This document shows positions 38,801 through 46,782 of a DNA stretch of 64,000 nt, piece after piece; the first letter of the stretch is position 1; each line of letters begins with the position of its first letter. The notes beneath the pieces were generated by a model, which worked only from the letters and a program-made list of their open reading frames with translations, was not told the origin of the DNA and made no database searches. The position numbers and the translations under genes were made by a program. Source of the stretch: Yamagishiella unicocca (lineage: Eukaryota; Chlorophyta; Chlorophyceae; Chlamydomonadales; Volvocaceae); the NCBI GenBank assembly GCA_003116995.1, contig BDSL01000049.1:620001-684000 (forward strand). Direction: 5' to 3'.

Positions 38801-40335
38801 ACACTGTGCAGCTGGGCAGGCGTCACATCCATACCCGTAACCAGATCCTTCTGGACTAACCTCGCCAAGTTCTGAAGGCCCAGATGGCCAAAACGGCGGT
38901 GCCACATCTCAACCACCTCGTCGTCCGAACCCTTCGCGGACAGGACGAGGGAGGGGGCGTTAGCCGAATGCTTGAAGAACCGACTTGACATGGCTTGTGC
39001 AGGACGGAAAAATTCAGGCATTTTCACACACGAGATGAACTCGTACAAACCCGACGCGCACTTCTTGGCCTTTATCGAAACCCAGTTGTCCGAGTCTGGG
39101 AGCCTGCGCAGCACCTCCGCCTCATCGCTCTCAAAATTCACTTTGCAGCCCTTGTCGGTCAAACGCGAGACCGAGATGAGGTTGTGCTTGAAACCAGGGA
39201 CATAGTACACGTCCTCAATCTCAAGCGACTGTGCGTAGGTAGGGATTATGGAACCGTACCCCTCAGCCTCTAGCACGTCCCCATTGCCCACCTCTATCCG
39301 AATGCGCATGCCGACGGGCAACGAGCGGTAGTTGTGTAGCAAGGCCTTGTCGCCGGTGATGTGTAACTTGCTACCCGAGTCCAGCCACCAAGGCCGGTCA
39401 TTTAGCGGCCTAGTCGGGTTCCCGTGCACGACCTTCCCGCTAAGAACCACCCGTGGCCTGCAACCCGATTCGGGATGCTTCGGAACAAACGCCTCATCGC
39501 GCGCCGACAGCACAAGGGCGACGGTCCCAACCGACCCGCCCGACCCCGACTTCGCTTCATCCCGCCGCTTCTTAAAGCACTTTTCTTCTACGTGCCCATT
39601 CTTTCCGCAATAACCGCACTTAACTGAGGCCGAGCCCGAGTGCGTCGGCTTAGCCTGATAACCAGAGCCCGACGCGCCGGCTGAAGAGCGATGGCCAGAG
39701 GGCGTCTTAGACGCGTCCCGGTTGGTGCAGAAACGCGCGATGTGGCCGCGCTCGCCGCACGTGTAGCACTCGGGGCCGGAATCACCACCACCGCCAGCGC
39801 CACCGAACCGGAACCCGCGGTCGCGCGTAAAAAACGCGGCCGCGGCCTCGGACGACTCGATCTTCTTGGCGGCCGCGGACAGCTTCGCCTCGGCCTCCAC
39901 AGTCAGCAACAACTCGCGCAACTTCTTGAAATCTGCTGGGACGTTACCATGTGCACAGAGAACACGCTTCTCAAGTTCATACTCATCCGTCAAGCCACGG
40001 AGAGCGCTGATGATGGCCATCGGAACGGTCACCGGATATGTGATGCTTCCTAACAAAGAGGTGTGCAGAACCTCAACACGCCCCACATAGTCAGCCACAC
40101 GCTCGCCCTCCTTCATCTTAATCCCGACTAGCTGCTGGTACGCGGCGCTTTCGCCGACCAAATCCAGCATCTGATACTTTGCCATCAGCGCGTCCCACAA
40201 CGACTTAGCTTGAATGCCATCGTAGTATACGTTGTTGGCATTGTCAACCCCCAAGCGTTGGAGAATGATGCCGACGGCCTCTCGCGGCGGCAACAGTTCA
40301 TTAACGGTCTTGGACAAGCCATTAGACCACGGCAC
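35896..40335 (-). CDS. Copia gag-pol polyprotein
   Basis: An uninterrupted frame of 1479 codons. In order it has a UBN2-type gag; two CCHC knuckles (CYTCGERGHIARFC near residue 189, CGYCGKNGHVEEKC near 242); aspartic protease WWLDSGSKLHITG (D near 318); a gag-pre-integrase HRRFGHLG motif; integrase core with D near 546, D near 608 and E near 644 (HVDVAGP, SDRGGEF, QQNGKAE); an acidic then Ser/Gly-rich linker (about 880-950); reverse transcriptase with YVDDLL near 1168; and RNase H ending before TAA at 35898-35896. Catalytic residues are all present. The gag N-terminus is in another frame: MDAPIGTMETLNNDN starts at 40400 and shifts near 40340, so this copy probably cannot make full-length gag unless an intron or frameshift intervenes. 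Confidence 0.93.
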   Translation of the reverse strand: MPWSNGLSKTVNELLPPREAVGIILQRLGVDNANNVYYDGIQAKSLWDALMAKYQMLDLVGESAAYQQLVGIKMKEGERVADYVGRVEVLHTSLLGSITYPVTVPMAIISALRGLTDEYELEKRVLCAHGNVPADFKKLRELLLTVEAEAKLSAAAKKIESSEAAAAFFTRDRGFRFGGAGGGGDSGPECYTCGERGHIARFCTNRDASKTPSGHRSSAGASGSGYQAKPTHSGSASVKCGYCGKNGHVEEKCFKKRRDEAKSGSGGSVGTVALVLSARDEAFVPKHPESGCRPRVVLSGKVVHGNPTRPLNDRPWWLDSGSKLHITGDKALLHNYRSLPVGMRIRIEVGNGDVLEAEGYGSIIPTYAQSLEIEDVYYVPGFKHNLISVSRLTDKGCKVNFESDEAEVLRRLPDSDNWVSIKAKKCASGLYEFISCVKMPEFFRPAQAMSSRFFKHSANAPSLVLSAKGSDDEVVEMWHRRFGHLGLQNLARLVQKDLVTGMDVTPAQLHSVKDLKCEPCILGKQSRLPFPVSEADRKKPLELVHVDVAGPLLPSSDKHRFFLTMLDDYSGFSLVKPLVHKNDVKGALQAMFVFLETQLGCSLKCVRSDRGGEFVNHEVGSWFASRGVQHQLTAPYTPQQNGKAERLNRSLLDKVRSMLIESGVPKRYWQEAVVTANYLRNRSPVAGKEKTPFELIWGNAPDVSHLRVFGCVAYAHDPKPVDKLSPRGRKGTFMGYEPASKCFRILTAENKMISCRHVVFNESEFRFRNDVSRSVDDPSFVSSEEWLGCEVSSAEGMAGAIGADETAGVGMTGAGSPRVSADGAAQDAVAGDGSPRASDDGAAGAIGAEETAGTGVAGAGSGVVAAGAVPDLPLLPDSDSVGEEEEGEEEEGEEEESHDGSFRSPSGGSGDGGSGGSGSGAGGSGSGSGGSGPGSDSPGPGSPPAQGSASRYGRPYRTPAKFANAFSVVDSGTEPQSLKEAMGRPDWELWKAAMDEEMESLHLNGVFSLEELPEGAKKIGLKWVYKLKRDERGNVERYKARLVAKGFTQREGVDFDEVFAPVGKWATLRSLLAVVAVRDLELHQVDIKTAFLNGVLEEEVYAEQPPGYELGGPGLACRLHKSLYGLRQAPRAWYDRLRSVLEEMGLRPSPVDPGLFIGEGKDPVYVLVYVDDLLIASKSVSQIEWVKRGLNAAFQVHDVGVASFYLGLEIKRDRAQRSITISQPRYVLDMLTKFGMDGANGRRVPMEAGLKLSDTGTPLEVSENKYSELVGSLLYLSVCTRPDIAFAVGALARHMSKPTTEHWAAAKGVLRYLAGTKNVGITFSGPLELVGYCDADLAGAKGRRSTGGYVFKLGNGAITWSAKLQPTVATSTAESEYMAAAAATKEALWLRHLLFDLGIAVGAVPLRSDNSACVAMLESPVSSARTKHVDISHHFARERVMRGEIRIMRCAGEEQLADIFTKAVTEAKLRYCMSNIGMN

Positions 40336-40339
40336 CGGG

Positions 40340-40400
40340 TAAACCAGAGCTTGTGGTTATCGTTGTTCAGCGTCTCCATGGTACCAATCGGAGCGTCCAT
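40340..40400 (-). pseudogene. Frame-shifted gag N-terminus of the Copia element
   Basis: The Copia gag start MDAPIGTMETLNNDNHKLWF is read from ATG at 40400-40398. It falls out of frame with the rest of gag within about 60 bp. The typical gag segment between KLWF and the next conserved block is also short, suggesting a small deletion. Confidence 0.65.
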
Positions 40401-40506
40401 CTTCACGATGACCCAAACGTTGAAGAAGAAGACGCAAAGAAAACTGTCAATCCTGACAGAGCAAGCGACGAACTCAAAGTCGCTCACGCCCAAGGCTTAT
40501 TAAGAG

Positions 40507-40521
40507 CCGGGGCTCATAATC
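40507..40521 (-). promoter_or_regulatory. Copia primer-binding site matching the tRNA-Met anticodon arm
   Basis: Directly after the 5' LTR end (TTTCAACA) the element reads GATTATGAGCCCCGG. Its complement contains GGCTCATAATC, which matches the anticodon arm of plant-type elongator tRNA-Met (CAU anticodon in CTCATAATCTG). Internal (half-tRNA) priming is known for Copia-type elements. The tRNA identity is from memory. Confidence 0.55.
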
Positions 40522-40631
40522 TGTTGAAACCAGCAAAGCGCCCGACCCCTGGGGTCGTATTGTTGCTGTTACATTTCCAGAGGTATATGAGCGTTATATG
40601 AGCGTTATATGAGCGTTGATCAATCTCAACA

Positions 40632-40664
40632 GGGATCGCCGCACGAGGACGTCCGGGCCAATCG
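40632..40664. repeat. Satellite monomer fragment between two retroelements
   Basis: A 33-bp piece of the 142-bp unit (GGGATCGCCGCACGAGGACG through CCAATCG) lies between the Copia 5' LTR and the Gypsy-like element. Its last five bases AATCG are the target site of the latter. Confidence 0.95.
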
Positions 40665-40847
40665 TGTAAGGCGCGCGTAAGGCCCTAATGGCCGTACTGC
40701 GCTCCGCGTGACATAATGTACACATCACGACTCGATAGTCAACGACTATAAAAGGAAGTCCTCTTTGTGCCTGCTCGGTAGACATAACGTTGGGGGATCA
40801 TCTCCTCCACAGGCCGTATTCTTAGTACGACATCCTTCTTCCTAACA
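40665..40847 (+). repeat. 5' LTR of the Gypsy-like element
   Basis: 183 bp, beginning TGTAAG and ending CTAACA. The last 59 bp recur at 43128-43186. TATAAAAG at 40747-40754 is the probable promoter core. It is followed two bases later by TGGCATCTGAGACAGG, the likely primer-binding site; the tRNA was not identified. Confidence 0.85.
40747..40754 (+). promoter_or_regulatory. TATA box in the LTR
   Basis: TATAAAAG lies 100 bp before the LTR end and 197 bp before the gag start codon, a normal LTR promoter position. Confidence 0.6.
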
Positions 40848-40943
40848 ACTGGCATCTGAGACAGGTTCGATCGCTGGAGACCTCTCGGTCTCGCGAAAGA
40901 GCTCGGCGCTTAACGCGCTAATTTTTTTTCTCCTCGGCCCACA

Positions 40944-42176
40944 ATGTCAGCCAAAATGGACTGTGATACGACGGTACGCAACATGGCGACCCTTCCGCCG
41001 CCCAAAGCGCTAAGACGCTCATACCGTAGCATGTACAATGCCTTCCTTGCTATGCCTAGCACTGATTTGCTACTTGAGCTAGCCTACTCGGCCGGAAAAT
41101 CCGCCCTGACGAACGTAGATGTCACATTCTACCTCCGCTTGGTCGAAGGGAACCACGACCATCTCCCGGGATTAAATTATTCCACCATCCTCCGCCTAAA
41201 ACGGATTATCCTCTTCCAACGCCTACAGGCTGCGGGCGCATTCCCGGGCGACGTCAACGACGCTGTCGACCTGGACTCCATAGAGAATATGGACTTCAGC
41301 GAGCTGCTGGACGCAGGTACTAAGATACCATCGCTTAAAGTGCTCCAGCAAACGCAGGCCGATTTTGACGCCCTGCGCACGCTGGCAAACGCCCCGCAAA
41401 ATGCCGATTCGGAGCCCCAGGTTTTTACCGCACGGGCGATCGACTCACCCAGACCCCCGCCGCCTAACGCAGATGAGCCGGCAACGGAGAACGTGCCGCC
41501 GCCGCCGCCGGCCCAAGTGCCGCCGCCACCGCCCAACGTGCCCATGGACGAGCAGGCCAAGCTGCAGGCTATAATCCAAGCAGCTGTCCAAGCGGCACTC
41601 GCGGCTGTTACCTCGCCTGCGGTCCCGCCAGCGCTGCCCGTACCCGCCGCGGCACCGTTCATGCAACCAGGACCCGCCCCCATGCCAGCCCCTGCAGTAC
41701 CTGCACCGGCGGCCCCGGCGGCTCCTGCGCAGGCGCCACCTATCAACACCGTGAGTCTGGGAACGGGCGCAACTAGCGCTTATCCGGGTGCTACTCCCAC
41801 GGGCACTCCTGCGGCACACGCAGCCATAACCACTGGGACCAGCAATACCCATTCGCGTGCGCTGCGACAGCCGCGTTGCCCAAATCGCGGCAATGGCAAC
41901 CGCGACCGCCGCCGGAATGGCGGCGACCGCGGCAATGGCCGGAATGGCGGCGACCGCGGCAACGGCCGCAATGGCGAAGACCGCGGCAACGGCCGGTCTC
42001 ACCGCCGAACCTCCGAGCGCGAGAAGGAGCGCGAGGAAATTAGGCGTGAGAACTTGGCCAAGGCTGGCCTGTGTTACCACTGCGGCGCTCCTTTCGGGAA
42101 GGGCCACCGCTGCCAGGAGTCTAAGCGGCAGCGCAGGGACGGTCCGAGCGGTTCCGACGGCGCAGCGGCTAACTAG
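40944..42176 (+). CDS. Gypsy-like gag protein
   Basis: An intact 410-codon frame with stop TAG at 42174-42176. The N-terminal 150 residues are a helical capsid-like region. A Pro/Ala-rich linker (about 165-270) and an Asn/Gly/Arg-rich basic stretch (about 310-345, likely RNA binding) follow. The C-terminus has a knuckle CYHCGAPFGKGHRC (C377, C380, H388, C390), the longer-spaced form seen in plant Gypsy gags. Gag packages the element RNA in virus-like particles. Its 3' half lies in the left arm of the inverted duplication. Confidence 0.85.
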   Translation: MSAKMDCDTTVRNMATLPPPKALRRSYRSMYNAFLAMPSTDLLLELAYSAGKSALTNVDVTFYLRLVEGNHDHLPGLNYSTILRLKRIILFQRLQAAGAFPGDVNDAVDLDSIENMDFSELLDAGTKIPSLKVLQQTQADFDALRTLANAPQNADSEPQVFTARAIDSPRPPPPNADEPATENVPPPPPAQVPPPPPNVPMDEQAKLQAIIQAAVQAALAAVTSPAVPPALPVPAAAPFMQPGPAPMPAPAVPAPAAPAAPAQAPPINTVSLGTGATSAYPGATPTGTPAAHAAITTGTSNTHSRALRQPRCPNRGNGNRDRRRNGGDRGNGRNGGDRGNGRNGEDRGNGRSHRRTSEREKEREEIRRENLAKAGLCYHCGAPFGKGHRCQESKRQRRDGPSGSDGAAAN

Positions 42177-42185
42177 GGGGTTGCA
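41574..42185 (+). repeat. Inverted duplication, left arm
   Basis: About 612 bp covering the 3' half of gag. It is repeated on the opposite strand at 42516-43127 with very few substitutions and one small indel near the outer end. Confidence 0.92.
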
Positions 42186-42466
42186 CTTGTTGCGTCAGGA
42201 GCCTTGCTTTTGCAGGCTTCATAGTGTTTGAGGAACTCCGGAATTTCCGAGTACTGAGGGCTTGCCCAAACGTGGTGGTTGCCGACGTCGTGAGTGAGAA
42301 ATGACGTACACGGGAGGGGCGACAGAGGGCAGAGCGATTCCGTTCCGTTACACGTAGCGTCGAATACAAATTGCCTTTTAGAAAGCTTTTGCAGCCTCAA
42401 GAAAATTGATCGATGCACACGTACCGGCTTATCCGGCCATTCAGGCAAGGAAGGAGGCTCTAGCAT
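42173..42466 (-). pseudogene. Start of pol with an adenine-methyltransferase-like motif, truncated
   Basis: Reading the minus strand out of the right-arm gag, an ATG at 42466 opens a 97-residue frame cut off at the left-arm junction. It contains FVFDATCNGTE, SFLTHDVGNHHVWASPQYSE and a helix EFLKHYEACKSKAPDATSA. The arrangement (FDA..., then VW.(N/D/S)P.Y) resembles Dam-type N6-adenine methyltransferase motifs, with the NPPY core changed to SPQY. From position it should be the N-terminal part of pol. The function is an inference from a short stretch. Confidence 0.5.
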
Positions 42467-42515
42467 CTCAGTGTCCTGGGATAACCCATGCTGTGAACCC
42501 GTGATGCCAGCATGG

Positions 42516-43127
42516 GCAACCCCCTAGTTAGCCGCTGCGCCGTCGGAACCGCTCGGACCGTCCCTGCGCTGCCGCTTAGACTCCTGGCAGCGGTGGCCCT
42601 TCCCGAAAGGAGCGCCGCAGTGGTAACACAGGCCAGCCTTGGCCAAGTTCTCACGCCTAATTTCCTCGCGCTCCTTCTCGCGCTCGGAGGTTCGGCGGTG
42701 AGACCGGCCGTTGCCGCGGTCTTCGCCATTGCGGCCGTTGCCGCGGTCGCCGCCATTCCGGCCATTGCCGCGGTCGCCGCCATTCCGGCGGCGGTCGCGG
42801 TTGCCATTGCCGCGATTTGGGCAACGCGGCTGTCGCAGCGCACGCGAATGGGTATTGCTGGTCCCAGTGGTTATGGCTGCGTGTGCCGCAGGAGTGCCCG
42901 TGGGAGTAGCACCCGGATAAGCGCTAGTTGCGCCCGTTCCCAGACTCACGGTGTTGATAGGTGGCGCCTGCGCAGGAGCCGCCGGGGCCGCCGGTGCAGG
43001 TACTGCAGGGGTTGGCATGGGGGCGGGTCCTGGTTGCATGAACGGTGCCGCGGCGTGCTCCGGTACGACAGCGCTGGCGGGACCGCAGGTGAGGTAACAG
43101 CCGCGATTGCCGCTTGGACAGCTGCTG
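42516..43127 (-). repeat. Inverted duplication, right arm (gag 3' half)
   Basis: Reverse-complement copy of 41574-42185, encoding the same gag C-terminus including the CCHC-like knuckle on the minus strand (43039-42524). The arms are separated by a 330-bp spacer, so the transcript could fold into a long hairpin. Confidence 0.92.
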
Positions 43128-43186
43128 GTTGGGGGATCATCTCCTCCACAGGCCGTATTCTTAGTACGACATCCTTCTTCCTAACA
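43128..43186 (+). repeat. 3' LTR remnant of the Gypsy-like element
   Basis: Identical or nearly so to the last 59 bp of the 5' LTR, ending CCTAACA and followed by the AATCG target duplication. Confidence 0.9.
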
Positions 43187-43224
43187 AATCGGCTAGCATT
43201 GGCTTCTCCGGCAACCTTCGGCCT
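43187..43224. repeat. Satellite monomer fragment between two retroelements
   Basis: 38 bp continuing the interrupted unit: AATCGGCTAGC, GGCTTCTCCGGCAACCTTCG, then GCCT. The usual GATC before GGCCT is missing four bases here. GCCT is repeated after the next element at 47717-47720. Confidence 0.93.
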
Positions 43225-43237
43225 TGTCACGACACAG

Positions 43238-43742
43238 CGAGTAACCATCACAGCGCGTGCAGAGTGCGTTGGTTGCCGTACGCTAAGGGCATGAGTTGCG
43301 CCCTGCGGTTAGCGTTGTCTGGTAGATGTAGTTACACGGCTTTGATTGCCGGTAATTACGGTAGTTATATCAGAGCTATCGTTACAGTAGATGTGAAGCC
43401 AACGGACACATGTGCATGTGTCGGCAGCATTGGTAGATGTGCTCCAGGGATGGCAGTTAGCCACGGGAGCGCACCTAGGCCCGCTGCCTGGAATGCCCAG
43501 GCAGCGGAGTTTGTCGCCACAAACTAACAAAGTCTGGAAGAAACAGCCCTGTACTGACACATCGCTGTAAGACTAGTGCGTACCTCCGCCCATTCTCTCA
43601 ACAGCATCCACAACTTGCACGTCGCAGTGTGTTGATTGCTCAGCCGTAACCGGCAGTCTTTTCGCTCTCTTCACCCAAGAGCCGACGCACGCGCGTCGGT
43701 GCCGCGTCCGGCAGCCAGGCGGCCTCTGGGGCAGCGAATCCT
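43238..43742 (+). repeat. ~500-bp direct repeat, left copy (LTR portion)
   Basis: Matches 47169-47666 over nearly its full length; differences are a 10-bp insertion near 43251, a 3-bp deletion at about 43468 and a few substitutions. It ends at GCAGCGAATCCT and then runs straight into the coding frame. Confidence 0.85.
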
Positions 43743-45266
43743 CGACAAACTCCGCTGGAGCAGCCGTCACTGTCCGCCGTCGCCACCAAAGGGTTGATTC
43801 AGTTGGCCAATCGCCTGGCAAGGGAGCATCGAGTTGCACTCAACGCCTTGTCATGCGAGCCAGCACGAGCGCAGGTTGCCCGCGGGGCGGGCAGCCCGGA
43901 CTTGGACGACCTCACCCTCTCCCTGAACACCAGCCTGGTGTCACATCATTTCCTGGAGAAGGCAACTTCAGAGGGGATTGTGGTGGTGGAACACGGTCAG
44001 CATGCGTCAGGTCTTGAGGCCTGCCTCCGGGCAGGTTGGCGGGTGCGTGAGTACATGGTTATTGAGCCGCCGCCCGCGCCTGCTATCAAAACGCTGCGGC
44101 AGCGACTTCACAGCCTGGAGATCGACTATCCTGGGCAACTCATGACCATGGCCACCAAGAGGCCCTTCACGCAGCTGCCAGCCACTGGTCCCATCACGGA
44201 GGCCATGTTACGCAATTTGGGCGCCTGCAAAGCGCACCAGTGGTTGGTGGTGGGAGACCTTGACTCGTTGGCCGCGCCGGGGGCGTCGGTGCTGATGAGC
44301 CTAGTCGGAGCCTTGCAGCGGCTGCAGCCCCGCTTGCTCCCCGGCTACCTTCTTCAGGTCAGTGGTGACACGACAGGGGACAGTGCTTTTGGCAATGGCG
44401 CTGTAGTTGATTTGGCGCGCCTGGGCAGGCACCAACATCACCTCTGCACAGTCTACACCAACTTAGCGGATGTGAATCGGCTTTCGCGCATGATCGACAC
44501 GCAAACCTGGCAGCCTGCCGCCGGCACACTGGAGCAGTTGTTGCCGGGGCGCCTTCTTTCGCCAGTGGAGAGCCCATTTCCCCGTCCTTACCTCCAGTGC
44601 GACGTCCCGGGCCGGCGCCCGTTAGTGTTGCCACCAGGAGATGTCTTCAGCGTCATGCTGCCTGGCCCGGGGGGCCAGGCTCAGCTGACCCCTGCAGAGC
44701 TGGAGGGCGTGCTGGGGCTGCCGGGGGCAGCCACAGCAGGCATCGACGATGCGCTTCGGCGGCAGGTCATGGCCCGGGGGGTCTCGCTGCCTGCCGCCGC
44801 CCAAATCTTCGCCTTTGCTCAAGCCTTACAGCGTGCCTTCCTCACGCCTCATCACATGGCGAATTTACGTCCCCGCTATGCCATTGAGCCCCCGGCCTTT
44901 CCGCAGGGGGGGGAAGTGTCTCTGGACTCAGCGGATAGGCCGGCAGCTTATCTGGCGATGGCGACGCGGGCAGCACCAGCTTTGGAGCATTGCACAGTGC
45001 TGCTCGCGGAGGTTGCAGCCACCACTGACCTCCAGCCGTCAGCGGAGCTCACGGACCCATGGGACGACCCGCAGCTACACCACCTACTGCGGCACGGCAA
45101 TTTCAGCAAGGAGCTACCGGCGGATGAGCAGCGACGGGTCAACAAGCGCGCTCGGTCGTACCGCCTGGCCGGGACGACCTTGCACCGCATCATGCCCAAC
45201 GGCACTGCGCGTGAGGTACCTGAGCCGGGTCGCCGCCGGGAGATCGTGACTACCTTCCTGACTTAG
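43743..45266 (+). pseudogene. Cytosine-methyltransferase-like domain fused to an integrase N-terminal remnant
   Basis: An open frame of about 500 codons, also open upstream into the repeat; the first usable start is a TTG near 43794. Residues encoded at about 43970-44790 follow the order of a C5-DNA methyltransferase of the kind captured by retroelements: VVVEHGQHASGLEACLRAGW (motif I region), REYMVIE, a long helix to the PGQL block, WLVVGDLDSLAAPG (where a PCQ catalytic loop is expected), LPGYLLQV (ENV region), VYTNLADV, PYLQCDVPG and ELEGVLGLPG. The catalytic Pro-Cys is absent, so it is probably inactive. The end (DDPQLHHLL, then RRVNKRARSYRLAGTTLHRI, then REVPEPGRRREIV) matches the integrase N-terminal region of Gypsy elements. 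The frame ends where the integrase core should begin. Confidence 0.6.
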
Positions 45267-46513
45267 GCCCCATCGAGGACCCCAGGCTCGCAGTGCCGTC
45301 GCTGAACTTAGCATGCGAAGTCTGTGGGTTCCCGGATAAGGAGGAGGTCATGTTGCTCTGTGACGGGTGTGGCACCGGATGGCACACGCACTGCCTTAAG
45401 CCGCCGCTGAAGACTGTGCCTGCTGGCGCCTGGGTCTGCCCGGAGTGCATCGCGTCAGGCATCACCGCGGAGCAGCTGTCGGTCAAACCCCTCCCGGAAG
45501 CTGCCATTCCCGCACCGCAGATTTTCCTCAGCGCTGATCAGCGACGCCGCTTGGCAGCGGCGTCGGCTCTGGACGGGCGGGCCGTACGACGTAAGTACAC
45601 CGACCCGGTGACGCTGGAGGACTCTGTGCTCGGGGGCGAGGCTCACTTCCTGGGTCAGGAGGCCCGACCCAAGGCCTACGAGGTGCGCTACACCGACGGC
45701 AGCACGGAGCGTATGTCACTGGCGGAGCTGCGCAAGCATCTGGCCCCTGAACCAGCAAAGGATCGGGGCCGGCGCAGCAGTCGCACTGCTCTGGCAGTCA
45801 GCATGGAGTCGCTTCCGGACAAGTGGGACCTGGGTACAGTTGCGGGCGTGCGCGGGGCGCTTTCGAAGCTCATGCCGCACGGGGAGCCCTCAGCCAATCT
45901 GGTGGGGCGGTTGGTCAACCGCGTGCCAGCCGGGCCACTGTTCCTGCAACGAGCCGGCCAGGCCACTCCCAACCAACCTGAGTGTGTGTCAACAATCACC
46001 GCGGAGCTGGAGCCGCTGCTGCAGGTGGTTGACTTTAGCAAGTGCACTGGGGTACTGGATCCGTGGAGTGGGACTGGGACTATAGCTCGCGTGTTTAGGC
46101 AGAAAGGGTACATGACGTACCGCAACGATGTGTTCGAGGGGCATGAGGCTGAGCGTCACGAGGATGCGCTGCAGCCTGGGTTTTATAGACGTGTGCAGGA
46201 TGTGTGGAGTTATGATGCGATCGTAGCCTCACCGTGGTTTGCCATGCTAGATCTAGCTTTGCCTCTCGCTGTTAGCTTTGCACCAGTAGTCGCTTTTCAC
46301 GTGCCTGGGCACTATGTCACGGACGCGCATGACGTGCGTCGCGGTTATCTGCAGTCGCTTGCCAAGGCTGGGCGCCTAGCACTCATCATGGGCTTGCCAC
46401 GCGGGCGCATGGGCAAGAGGTGCATGTGGGTAGTAGTGTTCGCGAGCCGCTGCCTTCGCAAGCAAATGCTCAGGACGAGCGAGGCTGTGGATGGACCGTG
46501 GGTGATGATGTAG
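45248..46513 (+). pseudogene. PHD finger plus Rossmann methyltransferase-like protein (3' pol segment)
   Basis: The frame is open from GAC at 45248 (DYLPDLGPIEDP) and ends TAG at 46511. A C4HC3 PHD finger (about 45311-45450: CEVCG, LLCDGCGTGWHTHCL, WVCPEC) is followed by a Tudor/chromo-like basic segment (about 45585-45750: YEVRYTDGSTE). The C-terminal domain has a SAM-binding-like loop VLDPWSGTGTIARVF (46052), an acidic NDVF and a catalytic-type VASPWF (about 46226). Together these suggest a DPPY-class (N6A/N4C) methyltransferase fold. PHD fingers read histone tails. The frame is shifted relative to the preceding frame at about 45245, where the integrase core is deleted. A related fragment is at 29338-29748. 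Confidence 0.7.
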
Positions 46514-46782
46514 TGTTGCACTGGGTGTAGAGCGCGATCAGGGGGGGCAGTTTGTTGCCCAGTCGTTGCGGGGCCCTGCTTTGTCGTTAGCTGTTTGCAG
46601 TTTCTGAGCCTTTGAGCTTGCGTGTTCTGGTTTGTGTGCTTGCCCTCCTGAGAGGAGTTCTGCAGTGACGAACCTGTTGGCCATTAGGCCCATGTTAGGC
46701 CGTGAGACGGACCTGTGTGTTTGTGCTGTGCTACCTTAGAGCAGCTTCCCCTAGGTTTCAGCTGGGGGGGGAGTCTTCAGTA
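46514..46782 (+). other. 3' untranslated part of the third element with polypurine tract
   Basis: Noncoding. The tract CAGCTGGGGGGGGAGTCT (about 46759-46776) is shared with 29824-29841 and is the likely plus-strand primer. AGTCTTCAGTA at 46772-46782 recurs at 47667-47677. Confidence 0.55.

Larger units (their letters stand above)
35249..40631 (-). mobile_element. Copia LTR retrotransposon (Osser-like), largely intact pol
   Basis: A minus-strand element is inserted in the satellite. Its 5' LTR is 40631-40522 (110 bp): in element orientation it starts TGTTGAGATT and ends TTTCAACA, an inverted TG...CA pair. The primer-binding site follows, then gag-pol (40400-35896). Downstream, GCGTGGGAG just before TGTTGAGATT at 35489 looks like a polypurine tract and the start of the 3' LTR. 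The 35489-35249 segment does not otherwise match the short 5' LTR, so one LTR is rearranged. The 5' junction abuts a satellite monomer cleanly; at the 3' junction about 8-9 bp of the monomer are lost, so no target duplication is visible. Confidence 0.8.
40665..43186 (+). mobile_element. Gypsy-like LTR element with 5-bp target duplication and internal inverted duplication
   Basis: The element starts TGTAAGGCG and ends CCTAACA, flanked by AATCG on both sides (40660-40664 and 43187-43191), in phase with the satellite unit. The 5' LTR is 40665-40847 with a TATA box. A gag ORF follows. The 3' LTR is reduced to its last 59 bp (43128-43186). Between them, 41574-42185 is repeated in inverted orientation at 42516-43127. 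RT, RNase H and integrase are absent, so the copy is non-autonomous. The exact target duplication shows that it inserted as a unit. Confidence 0.88.

Noticed and set aside
42512..43294. Plus-strand Ala/Arg-rich ORF
   Set aside because: It is the antisense of the inverted gag copy; the minus-strand frame is the real coding one.
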